Of a stretch of DNA of 12,014 bases, positions 1 through 6,695 are shown one piece after another. The notes under the pieces were generated by a model that saw only the letters and a list, made by a program, of their open reading frames with translations, had not been told where the DNA came from and did no database searches. The DNA is from JAMCRM01 sp041685075 (GTDB lineage Bacteria; Acidobacteriota; Terriglobia; Bryobacterales; Bryobacteraceae). Location of the stretch: assembly GCA_041685075.1 (NCBI GenBank), contig JAWLGN010000166.1, positions 1-12,014 of the forward strand, read 5' to 3'. The translations under genes were made by a program, and so were the position numbers. Numbering within the stretch: position 1 is the first letter of the stretch; the number at the start of each line of letters is the position of its first letter.

Positions 1-375
1 GCGGCCTTCGTGGGCGATTTCCCAGTTCTGGCAGAAGACGCAGCGCAGGTTGCAGTTGCTGAAGAAGATGGTGCCGGAGCCGCCGCGGCCGACCAGCGGG
101 CGCTCTTCGCCGAAGTGCGGGTGTGCGGAACTGATCTTGGCGCGCGCGGCGCCGCCGCATACGCCCTTCCGGCCGCGCAGGCGGTCGACGCCGCAGCAGC
201 GCGGGCAGAGCCGGCAGGCGGCGTAGATCTTCCGCAGGGCGGCGGCGCGTTCGGCCAGCGCAGTCTCCCCGAGTTGAATGTAAGCGGGAACCCATTCCTT
301 GCGGCGCAACAAGCGGGGTACGGCGGCGGAACCCAGGCCGGCGCCCAGGAATTCGCGCCGGGTAACGTCGTCCAT
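1..375 (-). CDS. Radical SAM protein, PflX/COG1313-like, with Tat-like leader (partial, N-terminal 125 residues)
   Basis: This is an iron-sulfur radical SAM protein related to pyruvate formate-lyase activating enzymes of the PflX (COG1313) group, whose substrates are generally unknown. The reading frame is open to the window edge, so the C-terminal part is missing. A first cysteine cluster, CRLCPRCCGV, lies at residues 54-63, with C73 following. HFGEE and GGSGTIFF lie at about 88-105. The radical SAM motif CxxxCxxC is C108, C112 and C115, in CNLRCVFCQN. The N-terminus carries TRREFLG (residues 5-11), a good match to the twin-arginine motif, followed by a short Gly/Ala-rich stretch and then RLLRRK. 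The hydrophobic part is short and I see no clear cleavage site, so export is uncertain. The ATG is preceded by GAGG 8 nt upstream. A TATAAT hexamer sits at 395-400 on this strand, but no good -35 goes with it. The gene is divergent from the small gene at 612, across the repeat array. Confidence 0.85.
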   Translation of the reverse strand, partial: MDDVTRREFLGAGLGSAAVPRLLRRKEWVPAYIQLGETALAERAAALRKIYAACRLCPRCCGVDRLRGRKGVCGGAARAKISSAHPHFGEERPLVGRGGSGTIFFSNCNLRCVFCQNWEIAHEGR

Positions 376-391
376 GGAAACAGCCTCTGGT

Positions 392-590
392 GCCATTATA
401 GGACCGCGTTGGAATGGCGATAGGACCGAGGGTTGCGATAGGACGGCGCGGGTTGCGATGGGACCGCCTGGCGCGCCGGGGGCTTCTGTGCGCGCCGAGG
501 GACTTCTGTGGGCGCCGCGGGCCTTCTATGGGCTCCCGGGGGGACTTCTGCCCGCGCCGGGGGACTTCTGTGGGTGCCGGCGGAAGCATA
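392..590. repeat. Degenerate tandem array, about ten units of about 20 bp
   Basis: The space between the divergent starts at 375 and 612 is filled by a periodic array. A GGAC-like core recurs at 401, 423, 441, 461, 480 (GGGC), 500, 520 (GGCC), 542, 562 and 582 (GGAA), with steps of 22, 18, 20, 19, 20, 20, 22, 20 and 20 bp. The first four units read roughly GCGATAGGACCG followed by GGGTTG. The later units read roughly GCGCCGGGGGACTTCTGTG, with CTTCT at 483, 503, 523, 545 and 565. The period is not a multiple of three, which argues against coding on either strand. It could be a decayed minisatellite or an array of protein-binding sites about two helical turns apart. No function is established. 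Confidence 0.75.
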
Positions 591-611
591 GAATAGGGCT
601 TTGGGGGGTGA

Positions 612-872
612 ATGACCAAAGTCTATAAAGACACGGCCAAGGCGGCTGCCGCCGCGAGTGCGGGCGCCGGCGTGGGGGGTGTTGGAGGGGCCACCGTGGG
701 GGTGCTGGCGCTGGCGGCGCGCGGTCTGGCTACGGCGCTCACGGCGGGCCTGGTCATCGGCGCCGGTGCGACGGCCGGCGGTCTGGCAGCCTACGGCGCC
801 TATCGCTACTTCCGGAAGCGCGGCGCGCCCACGGCAAAGCCGGACGTGAAAAAGCCGGACGTGAAAAAGTAG
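612..872 (+). CDS. Small glycine-zipper-like membrane protein (hypothetical)
   Basis: This is an 86-residue protein that I do not recognise. Residues 1-12 are polar with several lysines. Residues 13-63 are almost entirely Ala, Gly, Val, Leu and Thr, with repeated GxxxG-like spacings that could form two glycine-zipper membrane helices separated by ARG at about residues 36-38. A basic turn (YRYFRKRG, about 64-71) follows. The C-terminal tail holds KPDVK twice in tandem and is very basic. A G-rich run (603-608) just upstream of the ATG serves as a close Shine-Dalgarno. TAGAAT at 589-594 is a possible -10 at the edge of the repeat array. The 3' end is convergent with the glycoside hydrolase gene, with a 13-nt gap. 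Such zipper proteins may be membrane-stress or pore-like proteins, but that is inference. A long opposite-strand frame covers the same region and looks less protein-like. Confidence 0.6.
   Translation: MTKVYKDTAKAAAAASAGAGVGGVGGATVGVLALAARGLATALTAGLVIGAGATAGGLAAYGAYRYFRKRGAPTAKPDVKKPDVKK
837..869 (+). repeat. 15-bp in-frame tandem duplication (KPDVK x2)
   Basis: The unit AAGCCGGACGTGAAA occurs twice in direct succession (837-851 and 852-866), followed by AAG. Because the unit is 15 bp, it adds five residues (KPDVK) per copy to the basic tail of the small membrane protein. It is likely a recent slippage duplication. Confidence 0.85.
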
Positions 873-885
873 GCTGCGGCCCTGT

Positions 886-2661
886 TCAGCGCACCTTGCT
901 GACCCGGGCGGCAATGTCGCGCCAGAAGGGCGGGGGCTTCAACTCCAAACCATAGCCGAAGTGCCTGGAGCTGCGGACGGATCCGCGGTCCCGGCGCACG
1001 ATCTCGCCGCGCAGAGTGTCCCACCATTCGATGGCGTATTCACCATCGCCGAGGCCTGTCATGTTGAGGCTGGCCGCTTTCTGGTCGGGGCCCCGCACGG
1101 CTTTGCCGTCGATCACGCGAAAGGCCAGCGGATCGTGAATCCATACCAGCGCGCGGTCCGGCGCCGCCAGGCCGTAGAGGCGCAGCGTGACCGGCAGGTT
1201 GGGGCGCGAAAGGCCCGCGCGCGACCAGTTCCGCGCGGCCAGGTCCTCTCCGGCGAGAAAGGCCGCCAAACCCTTGTAGTGGTGATAGAGATCCAACGGC
1301 TCGATGTAGTTGTGCCACCACCAGTAGAGCCCCGTGCCGGCGGCCCCGCTCAGGGCGGTGGCCCAGATGGTGTCGTGGAAGTGGCTGCCTTCGGGGTCCA
1401 GCGCGGCCGCCTCGCGCGGGTCATCAATGCCCTGTTCGCCGAAAAAGTACGGCTTGCCGAAGGGCCGCATCAGATGATCGCTGTCCTGGAGGGAGTATTC
1501 CGCGGCGTCATACCCGGCGCCCCAGTAAGAGTGGGCCTGCACGATCTCGATATCGGGCAGCGCGAACATGCGGGGGTCGCGCCAGCTTGTGGTGATGAGG
1601 TGGTCCCACGGATCGATGGATTTCAGGTAGGCGGCCATCTCCCGGTGCCAGGCTTCGTTGGCCGCCGGGTCGAAGCCTTCGTTGTTGTCCACCTCGTTCC
1701 AGAGTTCCCAGGCGGCCAGGTGCATGGACCATCCCCAGCGCGCCACGCTGTAACGCAGGCGCCGCCGCACCAGCTCGCGCGCGCGCTCGTTGGTGAAGTA
1801 ATCGGCGGGCTTCAGACAGGGACCGCCGTTGGCGGCATTATAGGGGTTGCGAAGCCAGCGGTGTTTCTGCTTCGACTGCCACCAGACCGTCATTTCGAAG
1901 GCGATCTGGTAGAAGACGTCGAGGCGCTCGCACTGGGCCGTGACATGATCCAGGCGCCAGGCCGAGGCGAGGTCGTAGTGTCCCAAGCCGGTGGCCTGCG
2001 TCTCCAGCGGAAAGCCCGCGAAGTTGCCGTCGCCTGGCGATGCCACCACCGACGGGTCCCGCGGAGCATAGTATTCCTGCCAGAGCCGGACGTAGTTGGC
2101 GCCGTTGGCGGCCAGCTTGGGCAACAGGCGCTCGTAGTAGTATGTCCCTTCCCGGCGCTCGTACATGCACAGGTTCTCTCCGATGGGGAAGAAGAACTTC
2201 CCGTTGGAGTGTTCCAGGTAGCGGGGATTGCGTTGGCTGGCGCGGATAACTCCCGGCCGCTCGCCCGGCTGCACGCGAACGGTCAAAGGTTCGCTGCTGC
2301 CGGAGCGGTCGCCGATTTTCCAGTCCACCGTCACGGTGTGGCGGCCGGCCTCGGGGCTGGCAAAGCGGATGCGCCAGTCGGGATCTCCCACGGGCGTGAG
2401 CCGCTCGATGCGGGCGGTTCTCCGTGCTTCCGGGTTCTCGATCGCGCGGGTGAAGTCCTGGAACCAGAAACCCGGCACCCGCATGGTCCGTCCGGAGGGA
2501 AGCGTCACGCGCGCGTCGACGGCGGCCTGGTGGGGATCGAAGGGATTGGCCGCCGTGGCGGGGACCGAGACGGCAATCTCGATTCGCTCGTACTGGCGAA
2601 CGTCCGGCGTGAGCAGCGTCAGGCCGGCGGTGGCGAAGAGCAAGGGGACAAGGGCAGCCAT
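886..2661 (-). CDS. Glycoside hydrolase: DUF5060 domain plus GH5-like (clan GH-A) barrel
   Basis: This is a 591-residue secreted glycoside hydrolase with unknown polysaccharide specificity. A hydrophobic leader (residues 1-18) fits a Sec signal peptide. Residues about 22-130 form a beta-sandwich of DUF5060 type, with NPFDPHQAAVDA followed by psGrtmrVPGFWFQ. From about 145 a TIM barrel starts (GKFFFPIGENLCMYE, then NGANYVRLWQEYY). The candidate acid/base is E323 in AAWELWNEVD, after strand 4. The candidate nucleophile is E409 in PYFFGEQG. Other barrel marks are AHSYWG (376-381) and LYWWWHNY (445-452). A C-terminal beta domain (about 490-591) follows. AGGA lies just upstream of the ATG, and an in-frame TAG nine bases before the ATG fixes the start. 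The gene is divergent from the lyase at 2828, which suggests shared control and a joint role in breaking down an external glycan. The catalytic residues are assigned by motif position only. Confidence 0.85.
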   Translation of the reverse strand: MAALVPLLFATAGLTLLTPDVRQYERIEIAVSVPATAANPFDPHQAAVDARVTLPSGRTMRVPGFWFQDFTRAIENPEARRTARIERLTPVGDPDWRIRFASPEAGRHTVTVDWKIGDRSGSSEPLTVRVQPGERPGVIRASQRNPRYLEHSNGKFFFPIGENLCMYERREGTYYYERLLPKLAANGANYVRLWQEYYAPRDPSVVASPGDGNFAGFPLETQATGLGHYDLASAWRLDHVTAQCERLDVFYQIAFEMTVWWQSKQKHRWLRNPYNAANGGPCLKPADYFTNERARELVRRRLRYSVARWGWSMHLAAWELWNEVDNNEGFDPAANEAWHREMAAYLKSIDPWDHLITTSWRDPRMFALPDIEIVQAHSYWGAGYDAAEYSLQDSDHLMRPFGKPYFFGEQGIDDPREAAALDPEGSHFHDTIWATALSGAAGTGLYWWWHNYIEPLDLYHHYKGLAAFLAGEDLAARNWSRAGLSRPNLPVTLRLYGLAAPDRALVWIHDPLAFRVIDGKAVRGPDQKAASLNMTGLGDGEYAIEWWDTLRGEIVRRDRGSVRSSRHFGYGLELKPPPFWRDIAARVSKVR

Positions 2662-2827
2662 GAAGTCCTAAGCCCCAGAATAAACATGGGCGCAGCCGGC
2701 TGCAACGATGCTGCCGCGTGCGCCGCCGCGCGGTTTTGCCGGGCTGAACGTCGTACAATGACAGTCTGTATGCCGGCCGCGCCGCCGCGCCGGGCATGCA
2801 CCTACCTACCTGCTCCCTGGAGGGCTG

Positions 2828-5032
2828 ATGAATCGCCGTCGTTGGTTTCTGCAATCGTTGCTACTGCCCGCTGTGGCGAAACAAAGCCGGGCCGCCGGGC
2901 CGGAGTTGCCCGCCGCGCACCCGCGGGTGATGATCACACCCGAGTTGGTCCGCGAGATGGCGGCCAAAATCCGGGGTCCGTTTGCCAAAGAATACAGGAT
3001 CCTGCTCGAAACCGCGGAGATGGGACCGCAGTTTCTGGACGATAGTTGGGCCATTCCGGGCGCCTTCATGGAGTCCGGCCTGGCTTTCCTGATCGAGCGC
3101 GAACTCGGCCGCGACGGTAGCGCTTACGCCCAAAGAATTCTGGATATCTGGCGGCAGCCGGAATGGCAGCAACCGGGTCTGAAGCGGCACTTCGGCTGGC
3201 AAGGGCTGCTTTACGACTGGATCTACGACGCCATGACGCCGGAAGAGCGCACGCGCTTCGGCGAGCTGCTGGGCGAGTGGGTCGCCACGTGGTGGCGCAC
3301 CGCGGAGGTCAACATCGGCCGCGACGGCTGGTGGTACAACCAGCACTGGGGCCCGGTTCACCTGGATATCCATCACAACCGGGTGGCCCTTACCAGCAAG
3401 CTGTTCATCGACCTTGCCGCGGCGGGCCACGGCGGCAGGTTCGAAAGCGCGCTGCGCACCAACCTGGCGAGCTTCGAAGAGAAGTTCCGGCGCGACGGCT
3501 TCCCGGCGCTCGAACAGATGGGCGGGATCTGGTCGGAGTCGAACGGCCACGGCTACTATGGGCCGTCGCTGGTGATCCCTTACGGTTTCCAGGCCGTCAA
3601 GACGGGCCTGGGGTTCGACCCGTTCGCGGCGTCTTCGAAAACGGGCTTCGCGCGCGAGTATCTGCGTTCCGGCATCTACTCGATGATGCCGCACAACGAC
3701 CAACTGGCTTACATCGACGACTGCGGCAGCGGGTACCCGGTGCAGCATGCGCGGTGCGCTCCGCTGATGGCCCGGCACTACGGCGACCCCGTGGCGCGCT
3801 GGCTCAGCGACACGGCGCTCGAACGGGGATGGCTGCGCAACCGGCGCCTGGAGAAAGACGAAGTCTGGCAGCGCATCGCCTTCATGCCGGCAGACCTGAA
3901 ACCGGCCAGCCCGGGCGAGGCGAAGTGGCCGCTGGCCCACCTGTTCCGGGGCGCGGGGCACGTCTACATGCGGAGCGCCTGGGACGATCCGAACGCCACC
4001 TGGGCGTTCTTTGGAGCCGGCCCCTCTTATGCGGGCCACTCGCGCGACGACGAAGGCCACTTCCTGATCACCCGGCGCGGGCACCTGGTGAACCGGTCCG
4101 GCGGGGGAGGGCACAACGATGGCTGCTACTACACGGGCGGGTCGCTCATTTTCAACATCGTCACCATCTATCAACCCGAAGAGAAGATGCGGCGCGATGC
4201 GTACAACGAGAACGACGGCGGCCTGCTGCGCTATGTCTACACCCAGAAGTTTCCCGTGGAGCAAGGGCATATCACCGCCTACTGGCACGACGCCGAGGTG
4301 GCCACCTACGCCGCCGCCGACCTCACCAAGGGCTACTGGGACGCCAAGGCGCGGGAGGTAACGCGGCAGTTCCTCTACCTGCGCGGGCCGGAGGAATGCT
4401 TCGTCATCTTCGACCGCACCGAGGCCACCAGCGCGGACCTGCCTAAGATCTGGTTCCTGCACCTGCCATCCGAGCCGGAGGTTACGGGGCGGGCCGAGGT
4501 GAAGGTGCCCGGGCACGTGGTGGAGTACCATGGCGATACCTGCACCTGGCTGAGCAGCCCGGCGGGAGATCGCAACATGATCTCGACCGGGCAGAGCCGC
4601 ATGACCATGCAGACCATCCTGCCCGCGGGGGCCCGGATCACCAAGCGCGGCGGCGAGGGGCACGATTTCTGGGGCCATCCGCTCAACCCGCAGGCGCAGT
4701 ACAACCACGTCCTCGACCGCAGCGGGAAACCCGAGAAGCGATACCTGCGCCCGCCGCTCTCTCCCTGGCGGCTGGAGGTGGCGCCGCCCCGTCCGGCCGC
4801 GCGCGACTGCTTTCTGCACCTGCTGCACCTCACCGACGAGGGCGCCGGCAGGCCGCAGCGCGCCGAACGCATCGAAGAAGGCGCGCGAGTGGGGGCTCGA
4901 ATGACTCTGGGAGATCGGACCGTGACGGTTTTGTTCGATACCGCGGGACCGCTGGGCGGGCGCCTGCGAGTTACGCGAGGGAGCACTACCCTGCACGACG
5001 CCGAATTTCCTCGGGAGATCGTTCAGGAGTAG
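2828..5032 (+). CDS. Heparinase II/III-type polysaccharide lyase, Tat-exported
   Basis: This is a 734-residue protein of the heparinase II/III superfamily, which cleaves uronic-acid polysaccharides by beta-elimination in the periplasm or outside the cell. The substrate here is unknown. The N-terminus NRRRWFLQSLLLP fits a twin-arginine signal, and RAAG at about 21-24 is a plausible cleavage zone. Residues about 30-350 are the alpha-toroid domain, including WYNQHWGPVHLD (169-180) and SESNGHGYYG (236-245), where the family places catalytic Asn, His and Tyr residues. The C-terminal beta-sheet domain starts near 370 and contains AGHSRDDEGHFLI (402-414), the usual His/Asp-rich metal or active-site strand. 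The length is typical of the superfamily. GGAGGG lies 3 nt before the ATG, which is close but usable. The 166-bp divergent gap to the glycoside hydrolase holds a TACAAT hexamer at 2754-2759 but no clear -35. Its pairing with the hydrolase suggests a two-enzyme glycan-use locus. Confidence 0.88.
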   Translation: MNRRRWFLQSLLLPAVAKQSRAAGPELPAAHPRVMITPELVREMAAKIRGPFAKEYRILLETAEMGPQFLDDSWAIPGAFMESGLAFLIERELGRDGSAYAQRILDIWRQPEWQQPGLKRHFGWQGLLYDWIYDAMTPEERTRFGELLGEWVATWWRTAEVNIGRDGWWYNQHWGPVHLDIHHNRVALTSKLFIDLAAAGHGGRFESALRTNLASFEEKFRRDGFPALEQMGGIWSESNGHGYYGPSLVIPYGFQAVKTGLGFDPFAASSKTGFAREYLRSGIYSMMPHNDQLAYIDDCGSGYPVQHARCAPLMARHYGDPVARWLSDTALERGWLRNRRLEKDEVWQRIAFMPADLKPASPGEAKWPLAHLFRGAGHVYMRSAWDDPNATWAFFGAGPSYAGHSRDDEGHFLITRRGHLVNRSGGGGHNDGCYYTGGSLIFNIVTIYQPEEKMRRDAYNENDGGLLRYVYTQKFPVEQGHITAYWHDAEVATYAAADLTKGYWDAKAREVTRQFLYLRGPEECFVIFDRTEATSADLPKIWFLHLPSEPEVTGRAEVKVPGHVVEYHGDTCTWLSSPAGDRNMISTGQSRMTMQTILPAGARITKRGGEGHDFWGHPLNPQAQYNHVLDRSGKPEKRYLRPPLSPWRLEVAPPRPAARDCFLHLLHLTDEGAGRPQRAERIEEGARVGARMTLGDRTVTVLFDTAGPLGGRLRVTRGSTTLHDAEFPREIVQE

Positions 5033-5051
5033 CGCGTCCCCCGCGCAAGCA

Positions 5052-5498
5052 TTACTGCGTCGGGATCTCGGCCTCGACCAGCCGTGCGAGCAGTTCGAAC
5101 GACTGCTGCCACCCCGTGCGGCAGGCGTCGGCCGGGATGACGTCGGGCAGGCCGGTCTGCTCCACCGTGAGTTCGGTGCCGGAGGACACGGCGCGCAAGG
5201 TGTACGAGGTCACGATCTCACCGGGCAGGTTGGGATCGTCGAACGGACCGGCGCTGACGACCTTCTGGTTCGGCACGAGTTCGCGGTATTCGCCGCCGAA
5301 GCTGTTGGCCTGGCCGTTTGCGAAGTTGACGAACGCCATGCGGTAGCGCCCGCCCACGCGTGCATCGAGTTCGTGAATGACGGCGGTGAAGCCGTCCGGG
5401 GGGTTCCACTTGGCGATAGCCGCGGGATCGAGCAGGGCGCGGTAGACCCGCTCGACGGGCGCGCGCAGAATACGTACTTGAGTGAGCGTGTAAGGCAC
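5052..5498 (-). CDS. SRPBCC/AHSA1-domain protein
   Basis: This is a 148-residue protein of the START/Bet v1-like SRPBCC superfamily, AHSA1 (Aha1 C-terminal-like) branch. The fold is a helix-grip with a hydrophobic ligand cavity. Typical marks are RAPVERVYRALLDPAAIAKW near the N-terminus, then a GGRYRM strand, YRELVPNQKVVSAG, and the ELTVEQTG strand before a long C-terminal helix ending LLARLVEAEIP. I chose GTG at 5498, because AAGGAG sits 6 nt upstream and the protein then starts at the expected family position (VPYTLTQVRI). A longer frame from 5552 would overlap the VOC gene by over 40 bases and adds unlikely residues. The TGA of the VOC gene overlaps this Shine-Dalgarno, so the two are probably translationally coupled. 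AHSA1 proteins often sit beside VOC/PhnB-like genes; the ligand is unknown. Confidence 0.85.
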   Translation of the reverse strand: MPYTLTQVRILRAPVERVYRALLDPAAIAKWNPPDGFTAVIHELDARVGGRYRMAFVNFANGQANSFGGEYRELVPNQKVVSAGPFDDPNLPGEIVTSYTLRAVSSGTELTVEQTGLPDVIPADACRTGWQQSFELLARLVEAEIPTQ

Positions 5499-5509
5499 AG
5501 GCGACTCCT

Positions 5510-5941
5510 TCAGGATTGAGGTTGACAAGGGGGAACGACCATGACCATCCACTGCACGCCGAAGCGGTCCAGCAGCATGCCGTAGCAGGGCGAAAAGAAT
5601 GTCTGCCCCAGGGGCATCAGGACGCGCCCGCCGCCAGCCAGCGCATCGAAGGTGCGCCGCGCTTCGGGCTCGGTGGGGAATTGAAGGCTCAGGCTGAAGC
5701 CACGGAACCCGCTGCCCTCAAGCGGCACGCCGTCGCTCATCATGAGGCGCTGGTCGCCGATCAGGAGACTGGCATGGAGCAGTTTCTGCGGGCCCCCGGG
5801 CGGCATGTGCTCGGGCGGCACCGGATGGGGACTGTCGGCGTAACGCATTTTGCCTTCGGTCTTTGCGCCGAGGGCCTGCTCGTAGAACGCCAGGGCCTCC
5901 TCGGCATTGCCATCAAAGAACAGATACGGTTCGATCTTCAC
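5510..5941 (-). CDS. VOC-superfamily protein, PhnB-like (COG2764)
   Basis: This is a 143-residue glyoxalase/bleomycin-resistance/dioxygenase-fold protein of the PhnB-like (COG2764) group. Family members are small dimeric proteins of mostly unknown substrate, and PhnB itself is not a proven enzyme. Visible marks are PYLFFDGNAEEALAFYEQAL at residues 5-24, HASLLIGDQRLMMSD in the middle, and the C-terminal FGVQWMVMV strand. The start is GTG at 5941, in the sequence GTGA that overlaps the TetR stop codon. AAGGAG lies 8 nt upstream, inside the end of the TetR gene. The arrangement shows one transcript and coupled translation with the regulator and the SRPBCC gene. The likely job of the set is detoxification or small-molecule stress response under TetR control, which is inference from gene order. 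Confidence 0.87.
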   Translation of the reverse strand: MKIEPYLFFDGNAEEALAFYEQALGAKTEGKMRYADSPHPVPPEHMPPGGPQKLLHASLLIGDQRLMMSDGVPLEGSGFRGFSLSLQFPTEPEARRTFDALAGGGRVLMPLGQTFFSPCYGMLLDRFGVQWMVMVVPPCQPQS

Positions 5942-6561
5942 GTTTCGGACTCCTTGGGTTTTGTGGGCAACAACAGTTCGACATAACGGCGCAGATGCGC
6001 AATCGCGTCGAGAACGATCTGCGGATTGTCCATGGCCTTGGCCAGCACGAAAGCTCCCTGCAACACCGCCTGGGTGTGCCGGGCGAGGCTTTCGGCGGAC
6101 CAGTCGGCCTCAGGAGCGTACTGCTTGCGGGCGGCTTCGATGGCCGGCAGGAGCGTTTGCGCATGGTTCTCGATGCCCTCGCCGCACGCCGCGCGGAGCG
6201 CAGGGTGCGTGGCGAAGGTCTCCTGAACCAGCGTGCCCAGCAGGCACGTAAACTCGGGCAGCCCGCCCCGGACGAGCGTGGCGCGAAAATCGAGGTAGGC
6301 GAGCAGGCGCTCCCGCGGATCGGCCACCGCGTGGTACGGGGCTCCGGCAAAAAGCCCTCCCGTCACCTCGTTCCAGTGCTGGATCGCTGCCAGGGCCAGC
6401 GCCTCCTTGCTCTCGAAGTAGTAGAAGAAACTCCCCTTGGTGACGCCCGCGGCGCGACAGAGGACATCGACGGTCGTATCGCTGTAGCCGCGTTCGCGAA
6501 ACAGCGCCAGCGCCGTGTTCAACAACCGGATCTTGGGGGGAATGGCAGTTGGCTCGCTCAT
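5938..6561 (-). CDS. TetR/AcrR-family transcriptional repressor
   Basis: This is a 207-residue one-component regulator. The DNA-binding domain spans residues about 9-56: helix 1 with LLNTALALFRERGYSDTTVD, then the helix-turn-helix VLCRAAGVTKGSFFYYFESKEAL (about 33-55), very close to the family consensus. The remainder is the ligand-binding and dimerisation domain (HWNEVT, CLLGTLVQE, AVLQGAFVLAKAM), similar to the TetR C-terminal class that follows YxaF/AcrR-like repressors. The ligand is not predictable. The ATG at 6561 has no purine-rich Shine-Dalgarno. It lies only 7 nt from a 14-bp operator dyad and about 23 nt from the predicted transcription start. Repression of its own operon (TetR, VOC, SRPBCC) is strongly suggested by the dyads overlapping the promoter. 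The divergent gene at 6696 could also be affected, but no promoter for it was recognised. Confidence 0.9.
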   Translation of the reverse strand: MSEPTAIPPKIRLLNTALALFRERGYSDTTVDVLCRAAGVTKGSFFYYFESKEALALAAIQHWNEVTGGLFAGAPYHAVADPRERLLAYLDFRATLVRGGLPEFTCLLGTLVQETFATHPALRAACGEGIENHAQTLLPAIEAARKQYAPEADWSAESLARHTQAVLQGAFVLAKAMDNPQIVLDAIAHLRRYVELLLPTKPKESET

Positions 6562-6567
6562 TTGTTG

Positions 6568-6609
6568 ACCAACCAGTTGGTATGAGACTGTTTATACCAA
6601 CTGGTTGGT
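6568..6609. promoter_or_regulatory. Perfect 16-bp inverted repeat, two 14-bp dyads: probable TetR operator
   Basis: The arms ACCAACCAGTTGGTAT (6568-6583) and ATACCAACTGGTTGGT (6594-6609) are exact reverse complements with a 10-bp spacer. Each arm is itself a dyad of two 6-bp halves around a 2-bp centre: ACCAAC-CA-GTTGGT at 6568-6581 and ACCAAC-TG-GTTGGT at 6596-6609. The centre-to-centre distance is 28 bp. This is the form of operator expected for paired TetR dimers. It overlaps the promoter and leader of the adjacent TetR gene. Binding by that regulator is inferred from position. Confidence 0.85.
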
Positions 6610-6619
6610 TTGTTGTCAA
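6591..6619 (-). promoter_or_regulatory. Sigma70-type promoter of the TetR-VOC-SRPBCC operon
   Basis: On the minus strand, TTGACA (6619-6614) is followed by a 17-bp spacer and TATAAA (6596-6591), a near-perfect housekeeping promoter. The predicted start point is near 6584, leaving a leader of about 23 nt. One operator dyad lies in the spacer and touches the -10; the other lies in the first transcribed bases. Repressor binding should therefore block polymerase directly. Confidence 0.8.
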
Positions 6620-6695
6620 GAAGGACAGCGAGGGCCGGTGCAGACTGCGTTCGAAACCTGCGTCTTCGGCAGCCTACGTGGGGTGGAATGCTACT

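Noticed and set aside
392..590. CRISPR array
   Set aside because: The units are contiguous and degenerate, without unique spacers of constant length, and no cas genes are nearby.
396..914. Minus-strand open frame (172 codons) through the 20-bp array and the small gene
   Set aside because: The repeat period is not a multiple of three, the product is Pro/Arg/Ala-rich, and it overlaps the better-supported small gene and the hydrolase 3' end.
2754..2759. TACAAT as the -10 of the lyase promoter
   Set aside because: It is a good hexamer, but no -35 lies at 16-18 bp, so I do not list it as a feature.
961..3045. Long plus-strand open frame (694 codons) opposite the glycoside hydrolase
   Set aside because: It is antisense to a clear DUF5060/GH5-like gene and has no recognisable domains. 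Long antisense frames are expected in DNA this GC-rich.
2861..4996. Long minus-strand open frame (711 codons) opposite the lyase gene
   Set aside because: The plus strand carries clear heparinase II/III motifs. The antisense product is Arg/Val/Pro-rich without any family pattern.
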